From Pseudoips prasinana (lineage: Eukaryota; Arthropoda; Insecta; Lepidoptera; Nolidae): a DNA stretch of 64,000 nt. The notes beneath the pieces were generated by a model, which had not been told where the DNA came from, searched no databases, and saw only the letters and a list, made by a program, of their open reading frames with translations. Every line of letters begins with the position of its first letter. The stretch's first letter is position 1. Location: NCBI GenBank assembly GCA_951640165.1, contig OX621253.1, positions 30,511,969 through 30,575,968 of the forward strand, given 5' to 3'. Shown one piece after another: positions 21,972 through 31,809 of the stretch. The position numbers and the translations under genes are program-made.

Positions 21972-23040
21972 ACCGGCCAAGTGCGAGTTGGACGCGCACA
22001 TGAAGGGTTCTCTAACAGAAAGTATTTTAGTTGATTAAATGAAAGCAAATTGTGGTTTATTGCGTAATAAAAAAAAACTACTTCCTAAATCTCGTTCAAA
22101 CCAATTTTCGTTGTTAGTTTCCACAATAATGTACATCATATATTTTTTTTAGTTTTATCATTCTCTTATTTTAGAAGTTACAGGAGGGGGGGGGGACACT
22201 CATTTTACCACTTTGGAAGTGTCTCTCGCGCAAACTATTCAGTTTAGAAAAAAATGATATTAGAAACCTCAGTATGATTTTTGAATACCTATCCATAGAC
22301 ACCCCACATGTATGGGTACGATGAAAATATTTTTTTAGATTTTCAGTTCTATGTATGGCGACTAGTGATGTGCCGATTATGACTTTCGCCGACTCGCCGA
22401 CTAGCCGATTAGTCGGTTGTAATAAGACCGACTAGTCGGCTAAGCCGATTACGGTTTCGGGGATTTCCGTAACGCTTCGTTTACGGCTGATTCGCGCGCA
22501 ATCCCATACGCCGCCTGCGAGCGTGTCGGAACATGTTTTGTTTACTTCGCATTTTTCCTTCATTTTTGCTTGTCTAATGGTCGAGAGCGGTGTTTTAGTG
22601 TAAAAAAGTATTTTTTGTGCATAATTAAAGATAATACTGTTATTATTCATTGAAGTGAACAAGTAGAATTAAAATTTAATCATGTCGTGTCACGCATATT
22701 ATTGAGAAATACATACAACCTAAGAAGCCGGATAGTCGGCGCTCTTTGCCGATTAGTCGCCGACTAATCGACGACTACAATAGTGGCCGGATAGTCGGCT
22801 TTACCGACTAGTCGCCGACTAGTCGGGACATCTCTAATGGCGACCCACCAAAATTATTGTTCTTTTTCATTTTTGTGTAATAATCTTAATGCGGTTCATC
22901 GAATACATCTACTTCCCAAGTTTCAACAATACAGCTCTTATAGTTTCGGAAAAAAGTGACGGACGGACAAACAGACAGACAGACATGACGAATCAATAAG
23001 GGTTCCGTTTTTTGCCATTTGGCTACGGAACCCTAAAAAG
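21972..23040 (+). repeat. ~600-bp GGTTCCG repeat, copy A, split by a hAT MITE
   Basis: Begins CCGGCCAAGTGCGAGTTGGA and ends TTTGGCTACGGAACCCTAAA. It follows copies B (57730) and C (58690) throughout, except for the hAT MITE at 22363-22836. No coding frame is seen. The ends do not form obvious inverted repeats beyond GGGTTCYS/GGAACCC, and the class is not known to me. Confidence 0.8.
22363..22836. mobile_element. non-autonomous hAT element (MITE), 474 bp
   Basis: The target duplication ATGGCGAC is at 22355-22362 and 22837-22844. Ends are TAGTGATGTGCCGA and, inverted, TAGAGATGTCCCGA. An 8-bp duplication with TAG-initial short inverted repeats is the hAT signature. The subterminal zones are packed with GCCGACTAGTCGG-type palindromic words, probably transposase-binding sites. 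Copies B and C of the host repeat show the empty site. Confidence 0.9.
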
Positions 23041-24668
23041 GTTTAATGAAACGAATAAAATACATAACCATAATAATTTAATTCATAATATACCATAATT
23101 CTTAATTCTAATGATATTAAATTATATGAATTATGTCGATTATTTAAATATAATTTATGATAAATATAATACTAGACGTAATTCATATAATTCCCAGCCC
23201 TTAATATGTTACGTAGGTAATAAAAAATACATTTCATAAATATATCTACAGGGTGTATGGGACAGCCTACCCCAACTACTCAATAAGTTATTAAATACCT
23301 ACATACTTCTTTTCAGTTTGACTTTTAGTTAAATTAATTGGCTTGCATGAAAACATATACATTTATTTTAAGGTTTTAAAAGTATTGTATAATTATAAAC
23401 GGAACACCCATTAGAAGGCTTGCTTGTACGCACAGCTACACATCAACCTATACATTTCCAGTATAAGCTGATCCCGCGTTGTATACGATTTCCATACAAT
23501 TAGAGGTCAGCTTATATTGGAAATGTATAGCTTGATATGTAGCCGTGTGTACATCTGTTCGTGATTTAATATATGTATTTTTTAATAAAAAATATGGTGA
23601 TAGTACAATGATAGTTGAAGATTACTCATTACACACATTATAATAGACGATAATAAATGATTTAATTCGCTTTTCAACTCACAACAATTCTTACATATTT
23701 CGTCACGAAAACTTCTCCAAAATCTAAAACAAGTAGTCTTCTTCCATAACTGTGAAATAAACTTAAAAGAAATTATTAAAAAAACCTCAAAACACTGAGA
23801 CGTTCAAATCCAGGTACTAGATTGAGAAGTCACAGCGAAAACACCGATACAAGTTGTTCAACTCCGCCCCCCCAGACACGTTTATAGTGAGTTTAAGTGA
23901 TCTATAGCGATCCCAGCCTATCGCTACAGATACTATATCGGACCTGTCAATCGCAACTTATTACATTGACATAACAAAATAAAGTTTCCATCTCTTGCGT
24001 TCCCACGGGAAGCCCAAGTCCTCTAATTCGCAGTTTAGATATTAATGAATAAACACACATTCAACTCAACTACTATAATTTACAGTTATGGAAATAAATT
24101 AGAAAAACTGAAATCAATCGAAATGTTTCACCACAGTATTTAGTTAAATATGTAGGTTCTTAATGCTAGTTAGATGTATATTATTAGTAATGTCCTTCCT
24201 GAGAAATAATCTGCTCCTTCGTCTCGGTTCGCTTATGTTGGGACCCCACATAAGCAAGACGAGGCGTATTGCTTCTCTGGGGTTTATTAATGAAACAATC
24301 TCCTTGTGCGAAGTAAATAATTATGATCATAAAGAAGACAGCGGGCGGGACAGGGATGTACTGCGATAAACATGAACCTCGGGCTATTGACTATTAATTT
24401 TATTGTGTGAATACAGCTGCAAGTTTATTCAATTCCAAGATTACCTACTATAAATATTTATACTATGGTAACGTTAAGCTGTCCTTTACACCGTGCGTTA
24501 TTACTAAACTCTTAACAACAGTAATACAGTATAATTATTATTAAATATGTAGGTATCAACAAACATAGGTAGTTAATGCTTCTTATAAGTGAATTAAATG
24601 TGAAATTACTCATAAAAAACAGATTTTAACAGTAATAGACATCGTAAATAAAGTAAGTAAAAGGTTCT
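23041..24668. other. AT-rich spacer upstream of the AKH2 end
   Basis: No gene was seen. It contains the long hairpin at 23425-23553. On the - strand, TTTATT-complement AATAAA words near 24395-24430 could serve AKH2 polyadenylation. Confidence 0.4.
23425..23553. repeat. long imperfect hairpin (about 48-bp arms)
   Basis: Left arm 23425-23473 (TGTACGCACAGCTACACATC...) and right arm 23506-23553 (ends ATATGTAGCCGTGTGTACA) pair with about 5 mismatches around a 32-nt loop. It is a fold-back MITE or a hairpin-RNA source; it is longer than a usual miRNA precursor stem. Confidence 0.8.
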
Positions 24669-24707
24669 TCATTTTCCATTGCACGCTCGTATTTTTTCAC
24701 ATTCCGA
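24669..24707 (-). CDS. AKH2/HrTH precursor, exon 2
   Basis: On the - strand, acceptor TTTCCTTTCAG is followed by 39 nt reading SECEKIRACNGK and TGA. It joins in phase 0 to exon 1 (25355-25522). The length equals AKH1 exon 2 exactly (39 nt). The second cysteine fits the pattern of the AKH-associated peptide, whose first cysteine is in exon 1 (DECNPE). I chose this exon over an open 14-codon alternative at 25083-25124, which lacks the cysteine. Confidence 0.8.
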   Translation of the reverse strand, partial: SECEKIRACNGK

Positions 24708-25354
24708 CTGAAAGGAAAAGACAAATGATTAAAATAGTAGATTAAAATCAGTTTCCTGGTAGCCATAGCTCATGGCTCTCATTCAAAATGAACGGCAAAA
24801 TTAGGTTACACCTTGTTGTGATTTTAATTAGAATTTTACATTAAAAAAATATCTAATCGAAATACCTCGTGAACTTATTCTGTATATGGTGAAAAATAAA
24901 CCTGACAAAAGGTCCTTTTCTAAGTATACTTAAATTATAAAAGTAAATAAAACATTTTGACGACGAGGAAGACAACCGCGCCATGAATTATGGGCCTTCA
25001 TCAATTTGGGATAGTTAATTTAATTTTAGGCATTCTTTGTAGTATTTCACAACTACTATGAACCGTTTGAACCATCTTTAGTTTACATTTCAGAACCCTT
25101 GTCATTATACTGTTTCAAAATCGCCTGAAAAATATACCACCCTGTATCACTCTTCACAGACACATCTCTAGACCCAAAATAACTATTATGCGACACACGA
25201 ATGGTTATCTTATGCGAGAATAGAACCCAAAACATAAAGTTCTGAGCGTGTTTATTAATTTATTTTTTGCGCCATATCCGTGGTTATAGTAGAAGGAAAA
25301 GAACAATATCATATCTAATTTTGAAAATAAATTAAAATACAACAGATAACTTAC

Positions 25355-25522
25355 CACCATCAATTTATAAATCTGTGTAATGCCGTCCTCTGGATTACAT
25401 TCATCATTGGTTGGCTCACTCATAGACCGCTTTCCATTACCCCAACCCGAACTAAACGTCAATTGAGCCTTAACAACCACTATGGTAGCTATTACCAAAA
25501 ACAAAACGAAGAAGCGAGACAT
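25355..25522 (-). CDS. AKH2 / hypertrehalosaemic hormone precursor, exon 1
   Basis: Encodes a secreted neuropeptide precursor of the corpora cardiaca. ATG is at 25522-25520. A 19-residue signal peptide ([19 protein letters not shown]) precedes [13 protein letters not shown]. Gln becomes pyroglutamate, Gly donates the amide and KR is the cleavage site, giving [16 protein letters not shown], the peptide known as Helze-HrTH from heliothine moths. The associated peptide begins [20 protein letters not shown]. Donor GTAAGT lies at 25354-25349, so exon 1 is 56 codons, as in AKH1. AKH-family peptides mobilise lipid and trehalose from fat body through a G-protein-coupled receptor. The gene lies head-to-head with AKH1. 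Confidence 0.95.
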
Positions 25523-25599
25523 TTTAAAAAGTATTTAATCGATTTATGAAAAATTATAAGTAAAATATTTTACGTGCTCTTTGATTTTTGATAAATTCA

Positions 25600-25620
25600 A
25601 ATGTAATGCTTATATACTCT
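25600..25620 (-). promoter_or_regulatory. AKH2 TATA box candidate
   Basis: On the - strand TATATAAG (25616-25609) lies about 87 nt before the ATG. AKH1 has TATAAAAAG at about the same distance (37616). A second candidate, TATAAAAAG on the - strand near 25700-25692, lies further up. Confidence 0.5.
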
Positions 25621-25894
25621 CTGAATTGAAATATTGCTGTGCTTTCGTAAACACGTCTTTACACAGAATGATATTCAGTAAAGTCTGATTCTCTTTTTAT
25701 ACCATACATTCATTATTAACAATTAAACTTGTACTTGTCAGTTTTCTATGCAAATCAAATGAAGCCTAAGCAATGATAATGAAATGCCCACACGAAATAA
25801 TGATTTGTCGCTCATTTTATTGTTTATGCCAAAAGTTTTGCTGTTTTTGTGGTACTGTTTAATCAAGTGGGGGTTGGTAGAAAGTTATTTGGAT

Positions 25895-26070
25895 ATGTTG
25901 GGTAGATATTTTTAACCCCCGACGCAAAAAATGGGGTTTTATAAGTGTGATCTCGATGTATGTCCGTGTGTCTGTCTGTGGCATCGTAGCTCTCATACTG
26001 ATGGACCGATTTCGATGCGGCTTTTTTCACATGAAAGCTAGTTCCCTTACGGAGGTTCTTAGCCATGTTT
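25895..26070 (+). repeat. lepidopteran repeat starting AACCCCCGACGCAAAAAATG
   Basis: A short repeat-like block with ...TGTCCGTGTGTCTGTCTGTG and GACCGATTTCGATGCGGCTT. These phrases are typical of dispersed elements, but the class and ends are unresolved. Confidence 0.4.
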
Positions 26071-26259
26071 CGTTAATATGAGTCCTGCAGTATAAGAGTA
26101 CAAGCACTTTTTCTGACAATAGAGCAATTTACTGCAGCAATATCGACTATAGAAATGACATAAAGAAGATTGATAATAACATACAATCTTTCCTGGTTTA
26201 TTTACACGTTAGTTTGATTACATAATTTCAAATGTTATTAAGTTTTAGAATTATTTTAA

Positions 26260-26436
26260 ACTAGCCGTGCTCCGCGGTTTTACCCGCGTTAAACTTTATA
26301 GATTATATCCTATGTGTTAATTCAGGGTGTCATCTAACTCCATACCAAATTTTATTAATATCGCTCTCGCCGTTTAGACGTGAAGAAGTAACAAACATAC
26401 ACAGTTACACACTTCGCCTTTATATTATTAGTGTGA
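26260..26436 (-). mobile_element. short non-autonomous Helitron
   Basis: On the - strand it starts TCACACTAATATTATAAAGG and ends GGAGCACGGCTAG with a CGCGGGTAAAACCGCGG stem-loop just before. TC start, CTAG end and no target duplication fit a Helitron. The end is shared with 8607-8815. Confidence 0.75.
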
Positions 26437-26522
26437 TAACTGTCACTGGCAGAACTTGTTAAAAGATTCAGCTAATTGCCATAATTAAAAAAAAACTTGT
26501 GTGTACTTATGTACACGCGTTC

Positions 26523-26840
26523 GAAGTTATACTTCTTAATATACAACTTGAACATAGTTATCAATTTTCATACCACCTAAAACTAACGTCATGCTGTTAT
26601 TTTTACGATGCGCGCGCACGATGCGCGTGCATCGTAAAAATTCACTCTCATACATTTTCATACCACCTAGAACTAACTTCATGCTGTTATTTTTACGATG
26701 CGCGCGCATCGTAAAAATTCACTCTCATACCACCTAGAACTAACTTCATGCAGTTAAATTTTTTGGTGTCGGTGTGCGCGCGCATATTAAAAATTCACTC
26801 TCATCATTTTTCTCCATCGCGCCAAAAGAAGTATAACTTC
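26523..26840. mobile_element. MITE with internal palindromic tandem repeats
   Basis: Terminal inverted repeats GAAGTTATACTTCTT (26523-26537) and AAGAAGTATAACTTC (26826-26840). Inside are three tandem units of about 75-85 bp, each with CATACCACCTARAACTAACK, a GCGCGC-centred palindrome and AAAAATTCACTCTCAT. The middle palindrome, 26690-26717, is perfect over 28 bp. Superfamily not assigned. Confidence 0.8.
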
Positions 26841-27366
26841 AAAAAATGAATATTTTTCAGTAAGTTCTAATAGTTAGTGTAGTTTATAAATAGGAATCTT
26901 TTCCGCCTTTTAATTGAACTGAGGTTATTATCGGCCATGACGTATTACTGATCACTCGACGAATCACGATTAATTAAATCTCAAATATAATTATTACTTA
27001 ATTATTTCTGCTTTAAACATTAAGATTAGATTAATTGATTCGATTAGGTTAGTTTTCTTTCTTTTTTAATAAAAAATATTTTGTTGTTTGTGGTTAATTT
27101 ATATGCCATGGAAGTGGGTGCGAGGAGTATACCAGCAAAATCACTCTACAACCGATTCCTTGATAATCCTAAGTCGAAGACTTCCGTAAGTGCGTAAGTG
27201 AGAGACAGAGAAAGTGAACGATTATGCATCACAGGGGGCCCCCTGAAACCTACATCTGAGTCGCAAGTCCCAAACTCTGTCGAGTGTTCCCTCCTCTACC
27301 ACGCGATGGTCCCGGTTTCTGCACGGTGAATCTATCGAATGCTAAGAATTAGGTCTTAATTCAGGA

Positions 27367-27630
27367 TCTATATATATAAAAATCAATGCCACTTTTCGTT
27401 GTAATGTTATAACTCAACAACGCCTTTACTGATTTGGCTAATTTTGGTCTTGAATTATTTGTGGAAGTCCAGGGAAGGTTTGTGCGTAGAATTTTTTTAT
27501 AAAAAGAATATGAAATCTTCATCTTTTAGCAATTTAAAATATTTTTTTGTTTGATTAAATGAACTTAATAATAATGTTTTTTATTACTATGCCTTTTATA
27601 CGTAGCGAAGCACGTACCGGGCCGCTAGTA
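27367..27630 (+). mobile_element. non-autonomous Helitron
   Basis: Starts TCTATATATATAAAAATCAA and ends CGAAGCACGTACCGGGCCGC then TAGTA. It is the common lepidopteran Helitron layout with TC start and CTAGT end, about 260 bp. Confidence 0.65.
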
Positions 27631-27825
27631 GTTACATAAAGTAAGGCCAATTTAATAGATCACATTTGACATCTGTCAATTACTAGTAAAGTGAATTGTA
27701 AAATGACCTTATTTGGTAATTATTACAATAAAGATAATAATAATAATTATTTATTTATTTCAAGTAACATGACTCACATTTGTTAGTAACAATAACTCTT
27801 ACACCTATATTAGTATTCCTATAAC

Positions 27826-27837
27826 AACACACACACA

Positions 27838-27891
<54 letters not shown>
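27826..27891. repeat. (CA)n microsatellite
   Basis: About 33 CA units with one ACATACAC interruption, directly at the 3' end of the LINE fragment that starts at 27892. Confidence 0.95.
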
Positions 27892-27895
<4 letters not shown>

Positions 27896-28018
27896 ATCTG
27901 CTTGCAGCAGCGACTCACATAAAGACAATCGCGTCTGCTGGCCACACAGCTCATGATAACGTTGGGGCTGACCCGTACGCGGCGCAAAAGGGAAGCGCAT
28001 CGTTTTCTCATAGTTGTA
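27892..28018 (-). pseudogene. LINE ORF C-terminus, left part split by P-type element
   Basis: Reads TTMRKRCASLLRRVRVSPNV, then IMSCVASRRDCLYVSRCC, on the - strand, the end of the ORF whose upstream part (...YNNAFRILMGLPRFCSASGM, FAEARVDCF) lies at 29403-29530. The two parts are separated by the element at 28019-29402 and its target duplication. Confidence 0.85.
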
Positions 28019-28173
28019 CAGTGAACGCAAATAAACATGGAAGCATTCCTAGCTCGCGAAAATTACCCAACGCAGATTGTGCCGCGGTACCGAGTGGGAC
28101 CGAGTTTGCGCACTACAGGCATCAATGGCGGTCGTCTGTCAGTTATTAGTTTCAGCGTGTTTAATTTCCAAAA

Positions 28174-28250
28174 ATGCCTTCCTATGCAGTGAAGTGGTGT
28201 ATTAATAAATCTCATTTGCATAACAAGAGTGTTGGAATTAGTTATTACGA
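28174..28250 (+). pseudogene. THAP-domain first exon remnant
   Basis: ATG followed by PSYAVKWCINKSHLHNKSVG and ISYY, then a GTAAGT donor at 28251. It matches the start of THAP zinc fingers (M-P-x-C-x4-C-x-N...G-I-S-Y). The first zinc-ligand cysteine position holds Tyr (TAT in place of TGT). No second half (CxxH, AVPT) was found downstream. It shows that this short element came from a coding parent. Confidence 0.7.
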
Positions 28251-28569
28251 GTAAGTACATCGCTATATATTTTAATTTCATTAAATATGAAGTCAATCAA
28301 ATTGACACAAAATATATGGTGATGTTGTTATGCAAACGATTCAATTTATTTATCTACACAAAAATTATGACGATTTTTTTTTATTTATTACAATTATTTT
28401 AATCTTAGATAAAATACTCAGCATCTTTAGGGTATGCACAAAGAATGGTAATGGTGGTATTAAAACTGCTTGGTTTCTTCAAATTTCCACTCGATCTAAA
28501 GCGAAGAGAACTATGGACGAAAACGGTTCGTTTGGAAATGAATTCAATTCAATTTTATTTATATATTTA

Positions 28570-28847
28570 CAGGGTAACTTGTAAAGCACCAATTACCTCA
28601 CAGGACTAGATAGCTAAAACCATAAGCAACAACATTAATTTTACAACTTTTGATAATTTGTATTTTTTTTTGTAAAAAGTCTATATTAATTAATTTACCA
28701 CTTGAATGTTTATAACTCTACGTGCATCGTAAATAATATGTAACCAGGCGGCTTGCGTAATCTTTGCGATGCCCGTAGAGCAAGTTGTTGCTTATGGTGT
28801 TAGCTTCATAGTCCTGCGAGGTTGTTGGTATTTTACAAGTAACCCTG
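28570..28847. mobile_element. 278-bp MITE with ~64-bp inverted repeats, nested in the P derivative
   Basis: Left end CAGGGTAACTTGTAAAGCAC...CATAAGCAACAAC is mirrored by GTTGTTGCTTATGG...TTTTACAAGTAACCCTG at 28784-28847 with about 85% match. The flanking target duplication is not clean, so the superfamily is not assigned. Confidence 0.8.
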
Positions 28848-29402
28848 CATATCTAGATCACCTATAATTTCAAGTCATTCGTCCACGCGTTTTCAAGATA
28901 AAGGGTATTGACAGACAGACGGACGGATGGATAAAGATGTGAAGGAAGCCCTAAAAAGTAGTACTTACGTGTTATGTATACCTACGGAAATTGTAAATAA
29001 TAATAAGTGAATAATTGTTTTATTTACCTATTACCATAGCAAATAAACCCATTACTCGCCAAATACTGCTCTATTTAAAGACCTTAGAAAAACTCTTGCC
29101 GTAAAGTTCAAGATACTGGATATTTTATCATAATTCTTTATTATTTTAATAATATCAATGTCACGGTGAATTATTTTCGTTGCACTTTATAACATAAAAC
29201 ATCCCTCGGCGAATGTCATGAACATGGTAATTTAGACCCGAACATGACGTTATAAAGTCTACTTTTAAAAGGTGTATCTGAGCGGTAATATTTTGGCCAA
29301 TCAGAGACGGTATTCCGTTGTGTCAGTTCGATTGGGATATTGGGTCAAAATTTGCGCTTAGTTTCCTTGAAGTAATGCTTCCATGTTTATTTGCGTTCAC
29401 TG

Positions 29403-29530
29403 TAGTTGTATAAAACAATCGACTCGAGCTTCCGCAAACATCCCTGATGCACTACAAAAGCGGGGCAATCCCATCAATATCCTGAACGCATTATTATATT
29501 GTATGCGAAGGGCGCTGTACGATTTCTGCG
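29403..29530 (-). pseudogene. LINE ORF segment between P derivative and mariner
   Basis: On the - strand it reads KSYSALRIQYNNAFRILMGL then PRFCSASGMFAEARVDCF. The upstream neighbour in the protein, about 70-80 residues following the YADD region, is missing at the mariner junction. Confidence 0.85.
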
Positions 29531-30800
29531 TAAAAAAATACAAATTCAATTTTTTTTGTTTTTTTTTGTTGTTAGATTGGCTCAACTGTTTTCCATTTTG
29601 GCGCGGAGTTTGAGTTGCATCTGTTATTTATGTTAAACACAGTGCTGGTTTTAGTAATATCATATATAGTGTGTATTGCGAATTTCATAATGGACAAAAA
29701 TATCGAACAAAGAGTTTGTCTTAAATTTTGTATCGCTAATGGAATTTCGTGTTCGGAGTCACTGAAAATGTTACAGAAGGCTTACGGTGAATCGACTTTA
29801 TCAAAAACTCGTGCTTTTGAGTGGTTCAAAAGTGGTCGAGATGTGATAAAATATTTGCCGCGCTCTGGTAGGCCATCAACGTCTGCAACTGAAATTAACT
29901 TCGCAAAAGTGAAGGAAATAGTGACTGAAAATCCTCATTCAACTCTGAGAGATATGGCCGCCGAACTTTCTGTATCTCACGAGTCGATTCGTACCATCAT
30001 TTGGGTATGAAACATGTTGCCGCTCGGCTAGTCCCAAAAGATCTGAATTTTCTCCAAAAACTCAATCGCATGAAAGTCGCTGAGGTCATGGTAGAACGAG
30101 TCAATTCCGACCCAACATTCATGAAACGCATTGTTACTGGTGACGAGACGTGAGTTTACGAGTTTGACATGCAAACTAGTCAACAAGCTTCGGAGTGGCG
30201 CCTTCCAACTGAACCGAAACCGAAAAAACCACGCCAAAGTCGATCAAAAGTCAAAGTCATGTTGACTGTTTTCTTTGACTATCGCGGTGTTGTGCACTCT
30301 GAATTCTTACCGGAAGGTCGAACAGTAAATAAAGAATATTATTTGAGCGTTATGCGGCGTTTAAGAGAGCAAATTCGACGAAAAAGGCCAGATTTGTGGA
30401 AAGAAAATTCTTAGATTTTGCACCACGATAATGCGCCTTCGCACAAGGCCATCATTGTGAACGAATTTTTTACCAAACACTCAACAAATACCATCCAGCA
30501 ACCACCATATTTACCAGATATGGCTCCAGCTGACTTCTTTCTTTTTCCTAAACTCAAATGACCACTTCGTGGTACCCGTTTTCAATCGGTAGAAGACATA
30601 AAGGAGAATTCGCGGCGAGAAATGAACTCAATTCCGAAAGCAGCGTTTAAAAAATGTTTTGATGAATGGATTATTCGTTGGCGTAAGTGTATCGTTTCTG
30701 AAGGAGCATACTTTGAAGGTGATAAAATAAATTTGGATGAATAACAAAGATTTTGTATATTATTGATCTTTTCCCGGTACTTTCTTGACAAAGTAATATA
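29531..30800 (+). pseudogene. mariner (Tc1/mariner) transposase, decayed
   Basis: The intact start (ATG 29690; MDKNIEQRVCLKFCIANGIS) runs through the helix-turn-helix DNA-binding part to 30010 (ELSVSHESIRTI). Then a small deletion/frameshift and stops follow. The catalytic region resumes: TGDET followed by TGA where the family has Trp (30145-30153), EWRLPTEPKPKKPRQSRSKV, VMLTVFFDYRGVVHSEFLP, HDNAPSHK (30424-30448) and LPDMAPADFFLFPKL (30510-30555), the DD34D acidic triad. Expected length is about 345 residues. The right end is near 30800; clean terminal repeats were not found on the left. Confidence 0.9.
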
Positions 30801-31690
30801 GTGTGAGCGGAGTTCATTCAAACTGACTGGTGCTATAGTTTCTGGACCTGGTCCACCGCCGGAACCAAAGGCCATGAGCTCACTCTTACAAGCATTGTAT
30901 ACCAATCCATGAAGTTACGCATAGGCTTCACAAATGCTCACCAACTTCCTAAGACCACAACCAGAGGCGCTCAATAGTCATGTCATCAGCGTAGGTAATG
31001 TTGTTCATACACACCCCATCTAGGTTACAACCAGAACCAGCGCGCTCTCTACTGAACGCCTCGATCAGTTCATTGACGTAAAGATTGAAGAGCGTAGGCG
31101 AGGTCAACCCCCCTGCCTCACCCCGCACTCCAATCCATACGGCTCCGACAAGTCCCCAGCCCATCGAACCTGATTTATCTGGCCTCCATACCAGCACTTG
31201 AAAGTGCTTATAATTTCAGAAGGAACTCCGGCTTTCTGTAGCTTACCCCAAAGAGTACTGTAGGAGACCAGATCACATGATTTGGATAGATCCAGGAAGC
31301 ACGCATACACAGGTGTTTTCCGGTCAGTGTAGTACTTGACAGCCCACTTTAGACATAGAATGGCACTCTCAGTAGACAGCCCAGCTCGCAACCCGAACTG
31401 ATTGTCGTGCAGTTTAATATGATTAGCTGTCTTTTAAGCAGGCTGTCAAGCACTTTCGATATCACCGTCGCCAGGGAAATATGCCTATAGATTTTATATC
31501 CGCGATATCACCTGTTTTGTTTTTTTACTTTAGGCACTACAATCGTCCTAGTCATCTGACTGGGTAAGTACTCATGACTATAAAACATGACATATAAAAG
31601 TTGACTAACATTGCCAACACTCTTGGTAAATGAGGACCCGCGTACCTTAGGTGCTCAATGCGCAGACCATCATGACCACCACAATGTCGA
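30801..31690 (-). pseudogene. LINE reverse transcriptase, N-terminal and core part
   Basis: On the - strand: MTRTIVVPKVKKQN (about 31560), YRHISLATVISKVLDSLL (31480), GLSTESAILCLKWAVKYYTD (31380-31320), VYACFLDLSKSCDLVSYSTL (31310-31250), LECGVRQGG, SPTLFNLYVNELIEAF (31100-31055), GVCMNNITYADDMT (31010-30970) and NACKSELMAFGSGGG (30900-30855). There are several frameshifts. Same family as 18270-19265. The reading continues, after the mariner, at 29530. Confidence 0.85.
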
Positions 31691-31809
31691 CTTTGCTCTC
31701 GACATGGCGGTGATGACACCCTTGATGTCCTTAGCTATAGCCAAGGAAATCAAGGGTAACATCACTGGTTTACAAACCTAGTTTCAAGATCATGATGGTC
31801 CGGCGCATC

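Larger units (their letters stand above)
28019..29402 (+). mobile_element. P-superfamily deletion derivative, 1384 bp
   Basis: Flanked by 8-bp duplications TAGTTGTA (28011-28018 and 29403-29410). The terminal inverted repeats are perfect over 29 bp and begin CAGTGAACGCAAATAAACAT. The duplication length fits both hAT and P; a THAP-type first exon at 28174-28250 in + orientation tips it to P, whose transposases start with a THAP domain. The rest of a transposase is missing, and a 278-bp MITE fills part of the interior. Confidence 0.85.

Noticed and set aside
25083..25124. Alternative AKH2 exon 2 (TTTTTCAG, then AILKQYNDKGSEM and stop)
   Set aside because: In phase, but it lacks the cysteine and differs in length from AKH1 exon 2; 24669-24707 fits better.
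27755..28038. Two overlapping frames with poly(Val-Cys)
   Set aside because: Translation of the CA microsatellite; only the LINE part is real.
28019..29402. First read as a hAT element because of the 8-bp duplication and CAGTG ends
   Set aside because: The THAP-type exon inside fits the P superfamily, which also makes 8-bp duplications.
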